From Woeseiaceae bacterium (lineage in GTDB: Bacteria > Pseudomonadota > Gammaproteobacteria > Steroidobacterales > Woeseiaceae): 64,000 bases of DNA. The position numbers were made by a program, and so were the translations under genes. Location: positions 240,396-304,395 of the forward strand of contig WVYQ01000023.1 of the NCBI GenBank assembly GCA_011772865.1. Reading direction: 5' to 3'. Below the pieces are notes generated by a model, which worked only from the letters and a program-made list of their open reading frames with translations, searched no databases and was not told the DNA's origin. Shown in pieces: positions 9,839 to 21,918 of this stretch; the stretch's first letter is position 1; each line of letters opens with the position of its first letter.

Positions 9839-11809
9839 ATGACAGAAATTTCGAGACATCCTGCCCGTGATCGCCGTACCGTGGCAAGCATCGCGATACT
9901 CGCAGTGGCATTGTTCATCGGTGCTTGTGCAACGCCTGGTGGCACAGGCGGAGTACCGGGTGAAACCCGTGCCCAGCGACTCGCCATGGCCGGCCAACAT
10001 GACGAGGCAGCGCGCGCCTATATCGGCCTGGCCGCCGAGGCCAGCCCGCAGGAACGTGACCGGCTCACGCTGCTCGCCGTAGAACAATGGCTGGAGGCCG
10101 GCGACGCCAATCGAGCACGCAGCGCATTTCGCGGCGTGCCGCAGCCGACCAGTACCGATCTGCGTAACATATGGAACACGAATTCAGCTGCGCTGGCCCT
10201 TTACAGCGGTGACGCCGATGCCGCGCTCGACATCCTGGAGCCCATGAGCCGGCAGCCGCTTACCGAGCGGCACCGCCTGCGGGTGGACGAATTGCGCGCT
10301 GACGCCTGGATCCAGAAAGGCGATCCGGCGCGAGCCGTAGAGCTCATGATGCACCGGGAGGTCTGGCTGCGGGATCGCCGCAGTGTCGAGCAGAACCGTG
10401 AACGCCTGTGGCAGGGCCTGCTTCTGAGCCATCCGCAACAGCTGCGATCCAGCGCGGAAGTTACGCTGGACCCGGAGGTGCGTGGCTGGCTGCAAATCGG
10501 ATCGCTCGCGGCATCGACGGGCCAACAGGGCATTGGATGGATCAATGGTGCGGTGCGCTGGCGCGATGCGAACCCTGACCATCCCGCGATGACGATTATC
10601 GATCAGCTGGCGTTACCCGATGAACTGACGCTCGATTATCCGCGGCAGGTCGCGCTGCTTGTGCCACTGTCCGGTCGCTGGGCCTCGGCAGGCCATGCTA
10701 TTCAAAACGGATTCCTTGGTGCCTACTTCTCGGCAGTCGCGGGACTCGACGAGCCGCAGACCGTTCGCGTGTACGACGTGGAAAACGAGGGTGGTGCGAG
10801 CGCGGCCTATATGACCGCCGTCACCGACGGCGCGGAATTCGTGATTGGTCCGCTGTTGCCAAACAGTGTCACGGAACTGGCGAACGACATCCTGGTGCCA
10901 GTGTCGGTGCTGACGCTCAATTACCTGCCCGAGGACACGCTTGCTCCGCCGGGCCTGTACCAGTTTGCACTTGCACCCGAGGACGAGGCGCGTTCTGCCG
11001 CGGCGCGGGCCATTGCCGACGGACACGACCGGGCAGTCGCGCTTGCGCCCGGCAACGACTGGGGCAAACGCGTTTTGCAGGCGTTTGCATCGGAGTTCGA
11101 GGCGCTCGGTGGCACATTGCTCGACTATCGCCATTACACGACCGGCATCCAGGACTTCTCCAATACGATAGAGGACCTGATGTCGCTATCGGGCAGCGTG
11201 CGTCGCTATCAGCGACTACGAGCCAACATTGGCGGACCACTGCAGTTCGATCCGCGGCGCCGACAGGATACGGAGTTCATTTTCCTGGCTGCCGATGCAC
11301 CTTCCGGACGCCTTTTGAAGTCCCAGCTCAAGTTCCATTACTCGGGCGACCTGCCCGTGTACTCGACGTCTTCCATTAACGCGATGGATGGTCGGTCCAA
11401 TACCGATCTCAACGGCATCATGTTTGCAGATACGCCGTGGATCATCGCGCCGCAAAGCTGGATCGAGGACCTGCCGCCGTTATTCAACGAGTATTGGCCG
11501 GGCGAACGGCGACTCGGGCGCCTGCACGCCATGGGCTACGACGCTTACCAGCTCATTGCCGCACTATTCGCAGCCCGTGGCGGCGAAATGCAGGATCTCG
11601 ACGGCGCCACCGGAAAGCTGTACCTGGGCATTGACGGCCGTATTCACCGCAAGCTTGCGTGGGCGCAGTTCCAGGGCGGTGAAGCGGTCGCGCTTCCCGA
11701 CATCGAGCCAGCGGGCGGACCCATCCAGGACATCAGCGACGAAGCAGAACTGATATTGCCCGAGGCAGCCGACGAGGAAACGTGGCCCGGGTCGACACGC
11801 GAACTTTAG
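9839..11809 (+). CDS. lpoA: Penicillin-binding protein activator LpoA-like lipoprotein
   Basis: Lipobox-like LFIGACATPGG; periplasmic binding-type C-terminal domain (VALLVPLSGRWASAGHAIQNGF); rsmI-lpoA-yraN synteny. Confidence 0.9.
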   Translation: MTEISRHPARDRRTVASIAILAVALFIGACATPGGTGGVPGETRAQRLAMAGQHDEAARAYIGLAAEASPQERDRLTLLAVEQWLEAGDANRARSAFRGVPQPTSTDLRNIWNTNSAALALYSGDADAALDILEPMSRQPLTERHRLRVDELRADAWIQKGDPARAVELMMHREVWLRDRRSVEQNRERLWQGLLLSHPQQLRSSAEVTLDPEVRGWLQIGSLAASTGQQGIGWINGAVRWRDANPDHPAMTIIDQLALPDELTLDYPRQVALLVPLSGRWASAGHAIQNGFLGAYFSAVAGLDEPQTVRVYDVENEGGASAAYMTAVTDGAEFVIGPLLPNSVTELANDILVPVSVLTLNYLPEDTLAPPGLYQFALAPEDEARSAAARAIADGHDRAVALAPGNDWGKRVLQAFASEFEALGGTLLDYRHYTTGIQDFSNTIEDLMSLSGSVRRYQRLRANIGGPLQFDPRRRQDTEFIFLAADAPSGRLLKSQLKFHYSGDLPVYSTSSINAMDGRSNTDLNGIMFADTPWIIAPQSWIEDLPPLFNEYWPGERRLGRLHAMGYDAYQLIAALFAARGGEMQDLDGATGKLYLGIDGRIHRKLAWAQFQGGEAVALPDIEPAGGPIQDISDEAELILPEAADEETWPGSTREL

Positions 11810-12168
11810 GTGCTACTGGCGAACAGCTCGCGCAGCGTTTCCTGGCGCGCCAGGGACTTGTCTTCGTGGACCGCAACTTTCGTTGCCGCCTGGGCGAGAT
11901 AGATCTCATTGCGAGGGACAGCAATTGCCTATTGTTTATCGAGGTCCGCTATCGCGGGGTCGGATCTTATTCGCCTGCCGGACCGACGGTTAACGTCGAC
12001 AAGCAGCGAAAACTGATCCGTACGGCGGCGCTCTATCTCGCAAAACGGCCACAGTATGCCAACTGCGTGATGCGCTTTGATGTCATCGCAATCGATGCTG
12101 ACGACCAGGGGAAGTGCAAGATCGAGTGGATCAAGGATGCTTTCCGACCCAACGATTCGCGCCTGTGA
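11782..12168 (+). CDS. yraN: YraN family endonuclease-like protein (UPF0102)
   Basis: GEQLAQRFLARQGLVFVDRNFRCRLGEIDLIARD...FIEVRYR; GTG start with GAGGAAA RBS. Confidence 0.93.
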   Translation: MARVDTRTLGATGEQLAQRFLARQGLVFVDRNFRCRLGEIDLIARDSNCLLFIEVRYRGVGSYSPAGPTVNVDKQRKLIRTAALYLAKRPQYANCVMRFDVIAIDADDQGKCKIEWIKDAFRPNDSRL

Positions 12169-12176
12169 TCAGGCGC
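12159..12176. repeat. Hairpin at convergent yraN/sspB junction
   Basis: GCGCCTG-TGAT-CAGGCGC; yraN stop TGA (12166-12168) lies in the loop. Confidence 0.6.
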
Positions 12177-12187
12177 TATCTGGCTGT

Positions 12188-12586
12188 TTACTTGACGAGC
12201 TTGAGGTGTGGTCGCGACCGCGGCGAATCCGCTTCCGTATCCCTGATCTTCTGGTCTGCCGTATCGGCATCGTGCGAGAAAATCATGCCCTGCCCGGTTT
12301 CCCGGGCATAGATGCCAAGCACCGACTGCATCGGCACCCAAACATCGAACGGAACGCCGGAGAAGCGCGCCCGGAAGCTGACGGCACTGTTGGTCAACTT
12401 GAGATTATGGGCAGCCGTATCACTGATGTTCAGGATGATCTTGCCATCCTTGACGTGCTCTCTGGGCACGTTTACTCCATCGACCCGGGCGTCCACGACG
12501 ATGTGAGGAGTGTGCCCGTTGTCGCCCATCCATTCATGCATGGCGCGGATCAGGTACGGTCTTTTTGAACGGCTTGGGTTGCTCAA
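12188..12586 (-). CDS. sspB: Stringent starvation protein B (ClpXP adaptor)
   Basis: RPYLIRAMHEWMGDNGHTPHIVVDA ... LNISDTAAHNLKL ... LKLVK C-terminus. Confidence 0.95.
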   Translation of the reverse strand: MSNPSRSKRPYLIRAMHEWMGDNGHTPHIVVDARVDGVNVPREHVKDGKIILNISDTAAHNLKLTNSAVSFRARFSGVPFDVWVPMQSVLGIYARETGQGMIFSHDADTADQKIRDTEADSPRSRPHLKLVK

Positions 12587-12688
12587 CTCGGCGCGTCCGG
12601 TTTTATTTATCCTGCAAGCTTATCAGAGATTGCGCCTGGGATTTTTTTGATTACATAAAACTGCAAAGGGGCCCGACAGGGCGAATCC

Positions 12689-13318
12689 CTACAGTCGCAT
12701 TTCCTGTTCTAATTCTGTCAAGCTCTGTTGGAAACTGCGCCTCGCGAACACCCGCTTCATGTACGCCTCGATAGGAGCCGCCTGGCTGCCGAGCTCGATC
12801 CCATATACGGGCAAACGCCAGAGAACCGGGGCAATCGTCGCATCCACGAGCGAGAACTCCTCACTCAGGAAATACGGCTTCGCTGCGAACAACTCTGTGC
12901 TCTGCAGGATGCTCTCTCGAAGCAGCTTGCGCGACTTGGTGCCGAGCCGACCATCATTCGTGGACTCGGCCTCTTCCGCCAGCGAATACCAGTCGGTCTC
13001 GATGCGGAACAACGCCAGGCGAAACTGCGCTCGCATCACAGGGTCTACCGGCATCAGCGGTGGATGCGGGAAACGCTCGTCGAGGTATTCGATGATGACT
13101 CGCGAGTCGTACAAGGTAAGGTCCCGATCCACGAGGGTCGGCACCGTATGGTAGGGGTTGAGATCCATCAGGTCTTCGGGCAGGTCATTGCCCACGACCA
13201 TCGCGATTTCGATATTGATGTTCTTTTCGGCCAGTACGAGCCGCGTCCGATGACTATGAATATCCGTCGGCCGCGAGAACAATGTCATCACTGAGCGCCT
13301 GTTGGCGATTACGGCCAT
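12689..13318 (-). CDS. sspA: Stringent starvation protein A (GST-fold)
   Basis: MAVIANRRSVMTLFSRPTDIHSHRTRLVLAEKNI; GST-like; adjacent to sspB. Confidence 0.94.
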   Translation of the reverse strand: MAVIANRRSVMTLFSRPTDIHSHRTRLVLAEKNINIEIAMVVGNDLPEDLMDLNPYHTVPTLVDRDLTLYDSRVIIEYLDERFPHPPLMPVDPVMRAQFRLALFRIETDWYSLAEEAESTNDGRLGTKSRKLLRESILQSTELFAAKPYFLSEEFSLVDATIAPVLWRLPVYGIELGSQAAPIEAYMKRVFARRSFQQSLTELEQEMRL

Positions 13319-14070
13319 TACTTGACGTCCTTCCAGATTTGCTTCTTGAGCATGACCGCAATCACGAAGAATACGATCAGGTACATGATGACCCAAGTGC
13401 CGATCTTGCGGCGGTCGGAACGGATCGGCTCGGCGATATAGGCCAGAAAGTTGACCGTGTCGCGGACAAACTCATCGTAATCTTCCGAATCGAGGCTGCC
13501 CTCCGTTACGGGTTCGAAGTGCTGGAAAACGAGGGTCGTCACGTCGCCGTCATGATGTTCCTCGAAGACGGCCGCCTGGTAACCCTGCAGCTCCCAGAGC
13601 ACGTGCGGCATGCTGGTACCGGCCAGTACCGTGTTGTCCACTCCGGTCGGGCTGTCCGGGTCGAGATAGAAGCTCTTCAGGAAATTGAAGATGTAGTCAG
13701 CGCCTTTCGCTCGGGCCATCAACGACATGTCCGGCGGTGCTTGACCGAACCAGCGCGCCGCATCCCCGGCCGGCATTGCGGCGCGGATGGTGTCGAAGGT
13801 CTTTTCGGCGTTGAACATCAGGTTATCGATGAGCTCTTCTTCCGACAGTTCGAGGTCCTTGCCAATCGTGTTGAATCGTACGTATTGGGCCGAATGACAT
13901 CCGGAACAGTAGTTCATGTAATTTCGTGCGCCACGTTGCAGCGATGCGATGTTGCCGGGCTCGATGTCGGCCGGCTCGAGATCGGCGCCCCCGCCTGCAG
14001 CAATACCTTCTGCCGCGATAAAAAGTGCGGCTATCGCAGTGACTGTACGCAGCATCTTTGACTCATCCAT
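13318..14070 (-). CDS. petC: Ubiquinol-cytochrome c reductase, cytochrome c1
   Basis: N-terminal signal, CSGCH haem motif, C-terminal TM anchor; next to petB. Confidence 0.94.
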   Translation of the reverse strand: MDESKMLRTVTAIAALFIAAEGIAAGGGADLEPADIEPGNIASLQRGARNYMNYCSGCHSAQYVRFNTIGKDLELSEEELIDNLMFNAEKTFDTIRAAMPAGDAARWFGQAPPDMSLMARAKGADYIFNFLKSFYLDPDSPTGVDNTVLAGTSMPHVLWELQGYQAAVFEEHHDGDVTTLVFQHFEPVTEGSLDSEDYDEFVRDTVNFLAYIAEPIRSDRRKIGTWVIMYLIVFFVIAVMLKKQIWKDVK

Positions 14071-14071
14071 T

Positions 14072-15313
14072 CTAGGTCACCCGGTCTGGCACAGGTTTCG
14101 TCTTGTCGATACTCGTGTAGTACGGCATCAACAGGAAAAACATGAAATACAGGAACGAGAAAATACGTGCGCCCATGACGTAAATGCCTTCAGCAGGCTG
14201 CGTTCCGAGCCAGCCCAGCGTGATGAACGTAACGACAAAAATGCTCAGCGCCGACTTGTACATCCAGCCGCGATAACGAATCGACCTGACGCGACAGCGA
14301 TCGAGCCATGGCAGGAACAGCGGCAGCACGACGGCAATGGCAAACAGGATAAAGCCCCACAACTTGCTCGGCACAGCGCGCAGAATCGCGTAGTAAGGCG
14401 TGTAGTACCAAACCGGCGCAATGTGCTCGGGCGTAGCGGTCATGTTGGCGGGCTCGAAATTGGCGTGTTCGAGGAAGTAGCCGCCCATCTCGGGCGCAAA
14501 AAAGACGACGCCGCTAAAGATCATCAGGAACACGATGATGCCGACCAGGTCTTTTGATGTGTGATGCGGGTGGAACGGCACGCCGTCCAGCGGTACACCG
14601 TCCGGGCCCTTATGCTCCTTGATCTCGATACCGTCAGGATTGTTCGAACCGACATGATGCAATGCAACGATATGGACGAACACCAGGGCGATCAGCGCCA
14701 GTGGCAACACGATCACGTGCAGGGCAAAAAAGCGGTTCAGCGTGATGTCGGAAATCGAATAGTCGCCGCGAATAAACTCGACCAATGCCTCGCCGATGCC
14801 GGGAATCGCGCCGAACAGCGAAATGATGACCTGTGCCCCCCAGTAGGACATCTGGCCCCAGGGCAGCAGGTAACCGGCAAATCCTTCGGCCATCAGCACG
14901 AAGAAGATCATCATGCCGATGATCCAGATCAGCTCACGCGGTTTCTTGTAGGACCCGTAGAGCATCGCGCGGAACATGTGCAGGTACACGACGATGAAAA
15001 AGAACGACGCGCCCGTTGAATGCATGTAGCGAATGAGCCAGCCCCACTCCACATCGCGCATGATGTATTCGACCGATGCGAACGCATCCGCGGCGGCCGG
15101 CTTGTAGTTCATCGTCAGGAAGATACCGGTGACGAGCTGAATCACAAGCACCACTGTCGCCAGTACGCCGAAGATGTACCACCAGTTGAAGTTCTTGGAT
15201 GCGTAGTACTCGGTGGCGTGCGCCTTCATCGTTTCCGTGAACGGGAAACGATCGTCGATCCACTTCATGAAACCGCCCTGAGGCTTGCCGACTTCTGCTT
15301 CGATTCTCGCCAT
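14072..15313 (-). CDS. petB: Ubiquinol-cytochrome c reductase, cytochrome b
   Basis: Multi-TM; GYLLPWGQMSYWGAQV, HMFRAMLYGSYKKPRE motifs. Confidence 0.97.
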   Translation of the reverse strand: MARIEAEVGKPQGGFMKWIDDRFPFTETMKAHATEYYASKNFNWWYIFGVLATVVLVIQLVTGIFLTMNYKPAAADAFASVEYIMRDVEWGWLIRYMHSTGASFFFIVVYLHMFRAMLYGSYKKPRELIWIIGMMIFFVLMAEGFAGYLLPWGQMSYWGAQVIISLFGAIPGIGEALVEFIRGDYSISDITLNRFFALHVIVLPLALIALVFVHIVALHHVGSNNPDGIEIKEHKGPDGVPLDGVPFHPHHTSKDLVGIIVFLMIFSGVVFFAPEMGGYFLEHANFEPANMTATPEHIAPVWYYTPYYAILRAVPSKLWGFILFAIAVVLPLFLPWLDRCRVRSIRYRGWMYKSALSIFVVTFITLGWLGTQPAEGIYVMGARIFSFLYFMFFLLMPYYTSIDKTKPVPDRVT

Positions 15314-15906
15314 TACGCCGCTCCCGTGTCCTGGCCGATCAGGATCAGGTCGTCCCTGACAAACCGATGCGGCGGTACGCGCAGGTTCGTCGGTGCAGGG
15401 ACACCTTTATAAACGCGTCCGGCCAGGTCGAACTTGGAGCCGTGGCACGGGCAGAAAAACCCGCCGCCCCAGCCTTCGCTCGGCCGAACCTCGAAATCCT
15501 CGAGCGGTGCACAACCGAGATGGGTGCAGGAGCCTTCCACGACCAGGTATTCGGGCCTGACCGAGCGCGTTTCGTTCGCCGCATAGTCGGGCTGTTGCTC
15601 GGCGACCAGCGAGTCAGGGTCGCGAAGCTCGCTGTTGTCAGGAAATCGGGACAGCATGCCTTCGTCGCGCCGCAGCACGAATACCAGGCGGCCGCGCCAC
15701 AGCACGCGTACCATCTCGCCCGGCTGTATCGATCCCAGTGGCACTTCGACCGGCGCGCCGAGCGCCTGTGCCCTGGCGCTGGGCTTCAGCGACGAGAGAA
15801 AGGGAATCGTAGCGGCACCGATACCGACGGCGCCGGTGACAGCGGTTGCTACGGCTAGAAAATGACGTCTGTTGCGATCTATACGATCAACGTCGTCCTC
15901 GTTCAT
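15313..15906 (-). CDS. petA: Ubiquinol-cytochrome c reductase, Rieske iron-sulfur subunit
   Basis: CTHLGC and CPCHGS cluster-binding motifs; Tat-like N-terminus [11 protein letters not shown]. Confidence 0.97.
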   Translation of the reverse strand: MNEDDVDRIDRNRRHFLAVATAVTGAVGIGAATIPFLSSLKPSARAQALGAPVEVPLGSIQPGEMVRVLWRGRLVFVLRRDEGMLSRFPDNSELRDPDSLVAEQQPDYAANETRSVRPEYLVVEGSCTHLGCAPLEDFEVRPSEGWGGGFFCPCHGSKFDLAGRVYKGVPAPTNLRVPPHRFVRDDLILIGQDTGAA

Positions 15907-16132
15907 CAGGCACTCCCATACGCCCGGCTGAAAAAAGGGTTGCGATTAGGCCTTCTTGTCAGCGCGTTTATTATGCTTGTATCGATACTTGTGGATTTGC
16001 AGCAAGCCCGGTTTGGCGTCAGGATGACGGCTGACCCGGACCTTGGTGCGTAACAGGCGCGCATTATACACGCGGCGCATCTGGATTGGCTAGCCGAGTC
16101 GCCAATGCCACTGTTTATTAAGGAAATTTAGT

Positions 16133-17208
16133 TTGGCCGGCGTAAAATCAGCTCTGCTGTTCGTTGCACAGTCGATCGTCGTTGGACTGGCGGTCGCCTT
16201 CCTGGTCGTGCTCGTGCGACCGGACCTGCTACCAATCGTGAGCCTGGCTGGCAGCGGCGCCCCGGCAAGTTATGCCGACGCCATCGAAATCAGCGCGCCG
16301 TCGGTCGCGAGTGTCCACACCAAGAGGCTGGTCGAATATCGGTCCCGTTCCGACGAGGTCCCGCGCTTCCGTGTCGAGCAGGCCGTCGGGTCGGCCGTGG
16401 TGATCGACCCGGAGGGATACCTTGTCACGAATTTCCATGTCATCGCCGAAGCCACCGAAACCCGGGTGCAGTTCTCGGATGGCCGGTTCGCAATTCCCGA
16501 AATAGTCGGTGTGGATGCCGAGACCGACCTTGCTCTGCTCAAGGTCGACCTCGGCATGTTGCCGGCCATACCTTTTGGCAGTTCGTCACGACTGCGAATC
16601 GGAGACGTCGTCCTCGCGATCGGCAATCCTGTCGGCCTGGCGTCGTCCGTGACACAGGGCATCGTCAGCGCCACGGGGCGCAGTCAGCTGCAAAACCTGA
16701 CGACCTTCCAGGACTTCATTCAGACAGACGCCGCCATCAATGCCGGCAACTCGGGCGGAGCACTGGTCAATGTCAATGGCGAACTTATCGGCATCAACAC
16801 AGCCATCCTGGCGGACGATATCGACACCGAGGGAATCGGGTTTGCTATTCCCGTCGACCTCGTTCGGGGCGTTGTCGACGAGATCAAGCGACACGGAAAA
16901 GTCATTCGCGGCTATCTCGGCTTGCAGCCGGATGACATGACTCGCGCCGAGCGGGAAGCACACGGTATTGAAGGTAATGTCGGCATCTTGCTCAGCATCG
17001 TGTTTGACGGCAGCCCGGCGGCCGGCGCCGGATTGCGAGAGGGCGATGTGATCATTGCCATCAATGGCGAGCCCATTGTGTCGCAACGCCAGGCCCAGCT
17101 GCTGGTTGCAGGAACGAGCCCGGGCGACCAGGTGGAGGTGGTCGGCATTCGCGACGGTCAGCGGTTCACGACGACAGTAATTGCAACCGAAAGGTCCGGA
17201 TATATGAA

Positions 17209-17212
<4 letters not shown>
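16133..17212 (+). CDS. DegS/AlgW-type trypsin-like serine protease with one PDZ domain
   Basis: N-terminal TM; TNFHVI (His), ETDLALLKV (Asp), NAGNSGGAL (Ser); single C-terminal PDZ; TTG start with AGGAAA RBS. Confidence 0.93.
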
Positions 17213-18737
<1,525 letters not shown>

Positions 18738-18855
18738 AGTTCTCTTGTCCGTTCGTTCGGGGCGCGCAGTGTACCGGGAATGCCGACGGCTTCCCAATGC
18801 GCGACGCTGATTGTGTATGATAGCCGACCCGAACTGGCACACCACGCCAACGATT

Positions 18856-19845
18856 ATGTTTGAAGCGCTTTTCGCAGATTTTCTCCTGGTCACTGGCGGC
18901 TTGGTCTTGCTGATTTGGGGCGCGGATCGCTTTGTCCATGGCGCTGCTGCGACTGCCCGCAACCTCGGGGTGCAGCCCCTGATGATCGGCCTGACGATCG
19001 TCGCTTTTGCGACGTCTGCACCCGAAATACTCGTTTCCATCGACGCGTCGGTCCGCGGTCAGCCAGGTCTTGCCTATGGCAATGCAATCGGATCCAACAT
19101 CGTTAATATCGGCCTCGTACTCGGTGCGGTCGCACTGATTCGGCCGATCCAGCTTCGCTCGGCGACGCTGCGCCGGGAAATGCCCGCCCTGCTGGCCGTG
19201 TCCCTGCTGACGGTATCGTTATTTCTCGACTCCTACCTGAGTCGCGTCGACGGTGTCGTGATGTTGACGGGCCTGATCATCGTGATGATCTGGCTTGCCC
19301 GCCTTGGCATGCGCTCGGCGCCCACAGACCCCATCGCCCAGGACTACGAGGCCGAGATACCGACAGACGTTTCGATGACAAGGGCGCTATTCTGGCTGTT
19401 GGTTGGACTCGGCACGCTGTTGCTCGGAGCGCATCTGCTGGTCGAGGGCTCGCTCAATATTGCGCGCACCCTGGGCGTCAGCGAAGTCGTGATCGGCATT
19501 CTGCTGGTCGCGCTCGGCACGAGCCTGCCGGAACTGGCGGTATCGCTCGTCAGCGCCCTGAAAGGCGAATACGGACTCGCCATCGGCAATATCGTCGGCT
19601 CCAACATCTTCAACCTGCTTGCCGTTGTCGGCGTCGCGGCAACCATTGCACCTTCGCCAATGGCGCCGACGGTCCTGTCGCTGCACATCTTCGTCATGGT
19701 CGCCTTCACACTCGTATTATTCGCGATGACCTATGACTACGACGGCAAGGCTGAATTGTCTCGAATCGAGGGCGCAGCCCTGCTGATCGCCTTTATCGCT
19801 TACGATACCTACGTGGTGATGCAAAACGTTAGAATGGTCGAATAA
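18856..19845 (+). CDS. Calcium/sodium antiporter (YrbG-like)
   Basis: Two repeats with GNAIGSNIVNIGLVLG and GNIVGSNIFNLLAVVG motifs; upstream of kdsD. Confidence 0.93.
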   Translation: MFEALFADFLLVTGGLVLLIWGADRFVHGAAATARNLGVQPLMIGLTIVAFATSAPEILVSIDASVRGQPGLAYGNAIGSNIVNIGLVLGAVALIRPIQLRSATLRREMPALLAVSLLTVSLFLDSYLSRVDGVVMLTGLIIVMIWLARLGMRSAPTDPIAQDYEAEIPTDVSMTRALFWLLVGLGTLLLGAHLLVEGSLNIARTLGVSEVVIGILLVALGTSLPELAVSLVSALKGEYGLAIGNIVGSNIFNLLAVVGVAATIAPSPMAPTVLSLHIFVMVAFTLVLFAMTYDYDGKAELSRIEGAALLIAFIAYDTYVVMQNVRMVE

Positions 19846-19867
19846 AAGGGGACGAGAAGGGCCTTAT

Positions 19868-20851
19868 ATGCCGCTCGAGCTGACATCCGACGAATTACTT
19901 GCGCTCGCCGCGAAAGTCCTTGATATCGAGTCCCGGGCCGTCGAGGCGCTGCGCGATCGCCTCGATAACGACTTTGCCGCCGCCTGCAAACTCTGCCTTG
20001 AAACACCGGGTCGCGTGGTCGTGACCGGCATGGGCAAATCCGGCCATATTGGCCACAAGATCGCCGCGACACTTGCGAGCACCGGTACGCCCGCGTTCTT
20101 CATGCACCCGGGCGAGGCGAGTCACGGCGACCTCGGCATGATTACAGGCCACGACGTGCTGCTGGCCGTGTCCTACTCGGGCGAAACCGACGAGGTATTG
20201 ACCATATTGCCGCTCGTCAAGCGCATGGGCGCCCGACTCCTGTCGCTAACCGGCAATCCGAAGTCCACGCTTGCCAAGGCCGCCGATGTGCATCTGGACG
20301 TGAGCGTCAGCGAAGAAGCCTGCCCGCTGAACCTGGCGCCGACGGCCAGCACCACGGCGACGCTGGCCATGGGCGACGCATTGGCCGTTGCTCTTCTCGA
20401 GTTACGCGGGTTCACGGCCGAGGACTTCGCAATGTCGCACCCGAGTGGCAGCCTCGGCAAGCGCCTGTTGCTGCGTGTTCAGGACGTGATGCGCACCGGC
20501 GATGAAATTCCGAAGGTGACACCGGACGTCGTCCTCGGCGACGGCCTTATCGAGATGTCGCAGAAAGGGCTGGGCATGACAGCCATTGTCGATGCGAATG
20601 ATCGTATTCTCGGTATCTTTACCGACGGCGACCTGCGCCGCGCGCTGGATGCCGGCGTCGACGTCCGCCGCACAACGATGCAGGACGTGATGCATGAGAA
20701 GTGCAAGACGATTTCTGCAGATCATCTTGCGGTTGAAGCGGTGCACCTGATGGAAGAGAACAAGATCACCGGGCTTCTGGTCACCGATGACGACCTGCGC
20801 ATCGTCGGCGCTCTCAATGTTCATGACCTGTTCCGCGCGGGGATCATGTGA
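19868..20851 (+). CDS. kdsD: D-arabinose-5-phosphate isomerase (SIS plus CBS domains)
   Basis: VTGMGKSGHIGHKIAATLASTGTPAFFMHPGEASHGDLG; paired CBS C-terminus. Confidence 0.96.
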   Translation: MPLELTSDELLALAAKVLDIESRAVEALRDRLDNDFAAACKLCLETPGRVVVTGMGKSGHIGHKIAATLASTGTPAFFMHPGEASHGDLGMITGHDVLLAVSYSGETDEVLTILPLVKRMGARLLSLTGNPKSTLAKAADVHLDVSVSEEACPLNLAPTASTTATLAMGDALAVALLELRGFTAEDFAMSHPSGSLGKRLLLRVQDVMRTGDEIPKVTPDVVLGDGLIEMSQKGLGMTAIVDANDRILGIFTDGDLRRALDAGVDVRRTTMQDVMHEKCKTISADHLAVEAVHLMEENKITGLLVTDDDLRIVGALNVHDLFRAGIM

Positions 20852-21342
20852 GCAGCGACAACGTATCCCTCGAACAGGTTCGCGTCGTTGCCTTCGATGT
20901 GGACGGTGTTTTTACCGACGGGCGCTTTTACCTGTCGAACGATGGTATCGAATCAAAGTCATTCAACACCCAGGACGGTTTCGGCGTTCGCCAGCTGATT
21001 AACGCCGGAATTGAAGTCGCTGTAATTAGCGGCCGTCAATCCACAGCGGTCGAACATCGCATGGCTGAGCTCGGTGTCCGGCACGTCATCCAGGGATGCA
21101 GGGACAAGGTCGCCGCTCTCGACGATCTTTGTGCTTCTTTGCAAGTCACGGCCGCGCAGTGCGCCTATGTCGGTGACGATATTCCCGACCTTCCGCTCCT
21201 CAAAGCAGTTGGATATTCGATTGCCGTCGCGAATGCGGTCCCCGAAATCAAGGAGCAGTGCGACTATACGACCTCCGCGCGCGGCGGTTTCGGCGCCGTA
21301 CGGGAAATCTGCGAACTGATTCTCAAGGCGAGTGCCGGCTGA
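20848..21342 (+). CDS. kdsC: 3-deoxy-D-manno-octulosonate 8-phosphate phosphatase
   Basis: VAFDVDGVFTDGRFYLSNDG HAD motif; GDDIPDLPLL. Confidence 0.95.
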   Translation: MSSDNVSLEQVRVVAFDVDGVFTDGRFYLSNDGIESKSFNTQDGFGVRQLINAGIEVAVISGRQSTAVEHRMAELGVRHVIQGCRDKVAALDDLCASLQVTAAQCAYVGDDIPDLPLLKAVGYSIAVANAVPEIKEQCDYTTSARGGFGAVREICELILKASAG

Positions 21343-21902
21343 TGATGACGACAAGGGAAGTCCTGACGATCGGCGTCCTGGCTGCGGGCGTGATCGCCAG
21401 TTGGTATCTGGGTCAGCCGCAGACCGATGAAGAGATCGTTACCCCGACGCTCGGTGCCGGCCATCGCGGTTACTATCTCAAGTCCGCCCGCATCCTTGGT
21501 ACCGGACCCGAGGGCGAGTTGCTGTACGAACTGGTGGCGCGCGAGGCCGAACAAGTGGGCGAAAGCCGGGTCTCATTCACTGATGTTCACCTCAATTACT
21601 CCCCGCAGAGCGATGTGCCCTGGACGGTCGATGCCGACATGGCAACCATCTTTGCGGACGAAAAGCGGGTCTTGCTGGAAGGTCATGTGCGAGCGATCAG
21701 CACACAAGGATTCTCCGGCAACGATACCGAGATACGAACGCAATACCTCGAGATATACCCGGATGACTTCCTGGCGGAGACGGATGAGCGCGTGCAAATC
21801 CGCATCGGCGCCCGCAGTCTTACAGCGACTGGCATGCTAGCATCGCTCAAAGACAACCAGGTAAAACTCAAATCGAACGTGCACGGCAAGTTTGCCCCGT
21901 AA
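21342..21902 (+). CDS. lptC: LPS export system protein LptC
   Basis: Single TM plus OstA-like fold region; overlaps kdsC stop, followed by lptA. Confidence 0.9.
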   Translation: MMTTREVLTIGVLAAGVIASWYLGQPQTDEEIVTPTLGAGHRGYYLKSARILGTGPEGELLYELVAREAEQVGESRVSFTDVHLNYSPQSDVPWTVDADMATIFADEKRVLLEGHVRAISTQGFSGNDTEIRTQYLEIYPDDFLAETDERVQIRIGARSLTATGMLASLKDNQVKLKSNVHGKFAP

Positions 21903-21918
21903 GGATGCGTCGAAAACG

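Noticed and set aside
13282-14061. 259-aa + ORF opposite petC
   Set aside because: Fully antisense to clear cytochrome c1; no domain signal.
15862-16053. 63-aa + ORF spanning the petA start and upstream spacer
   Set aside because: Starts inside petA on the opposite strand; no clear RBS. Its hydrophobic stretch is suggestive but not enough to call.
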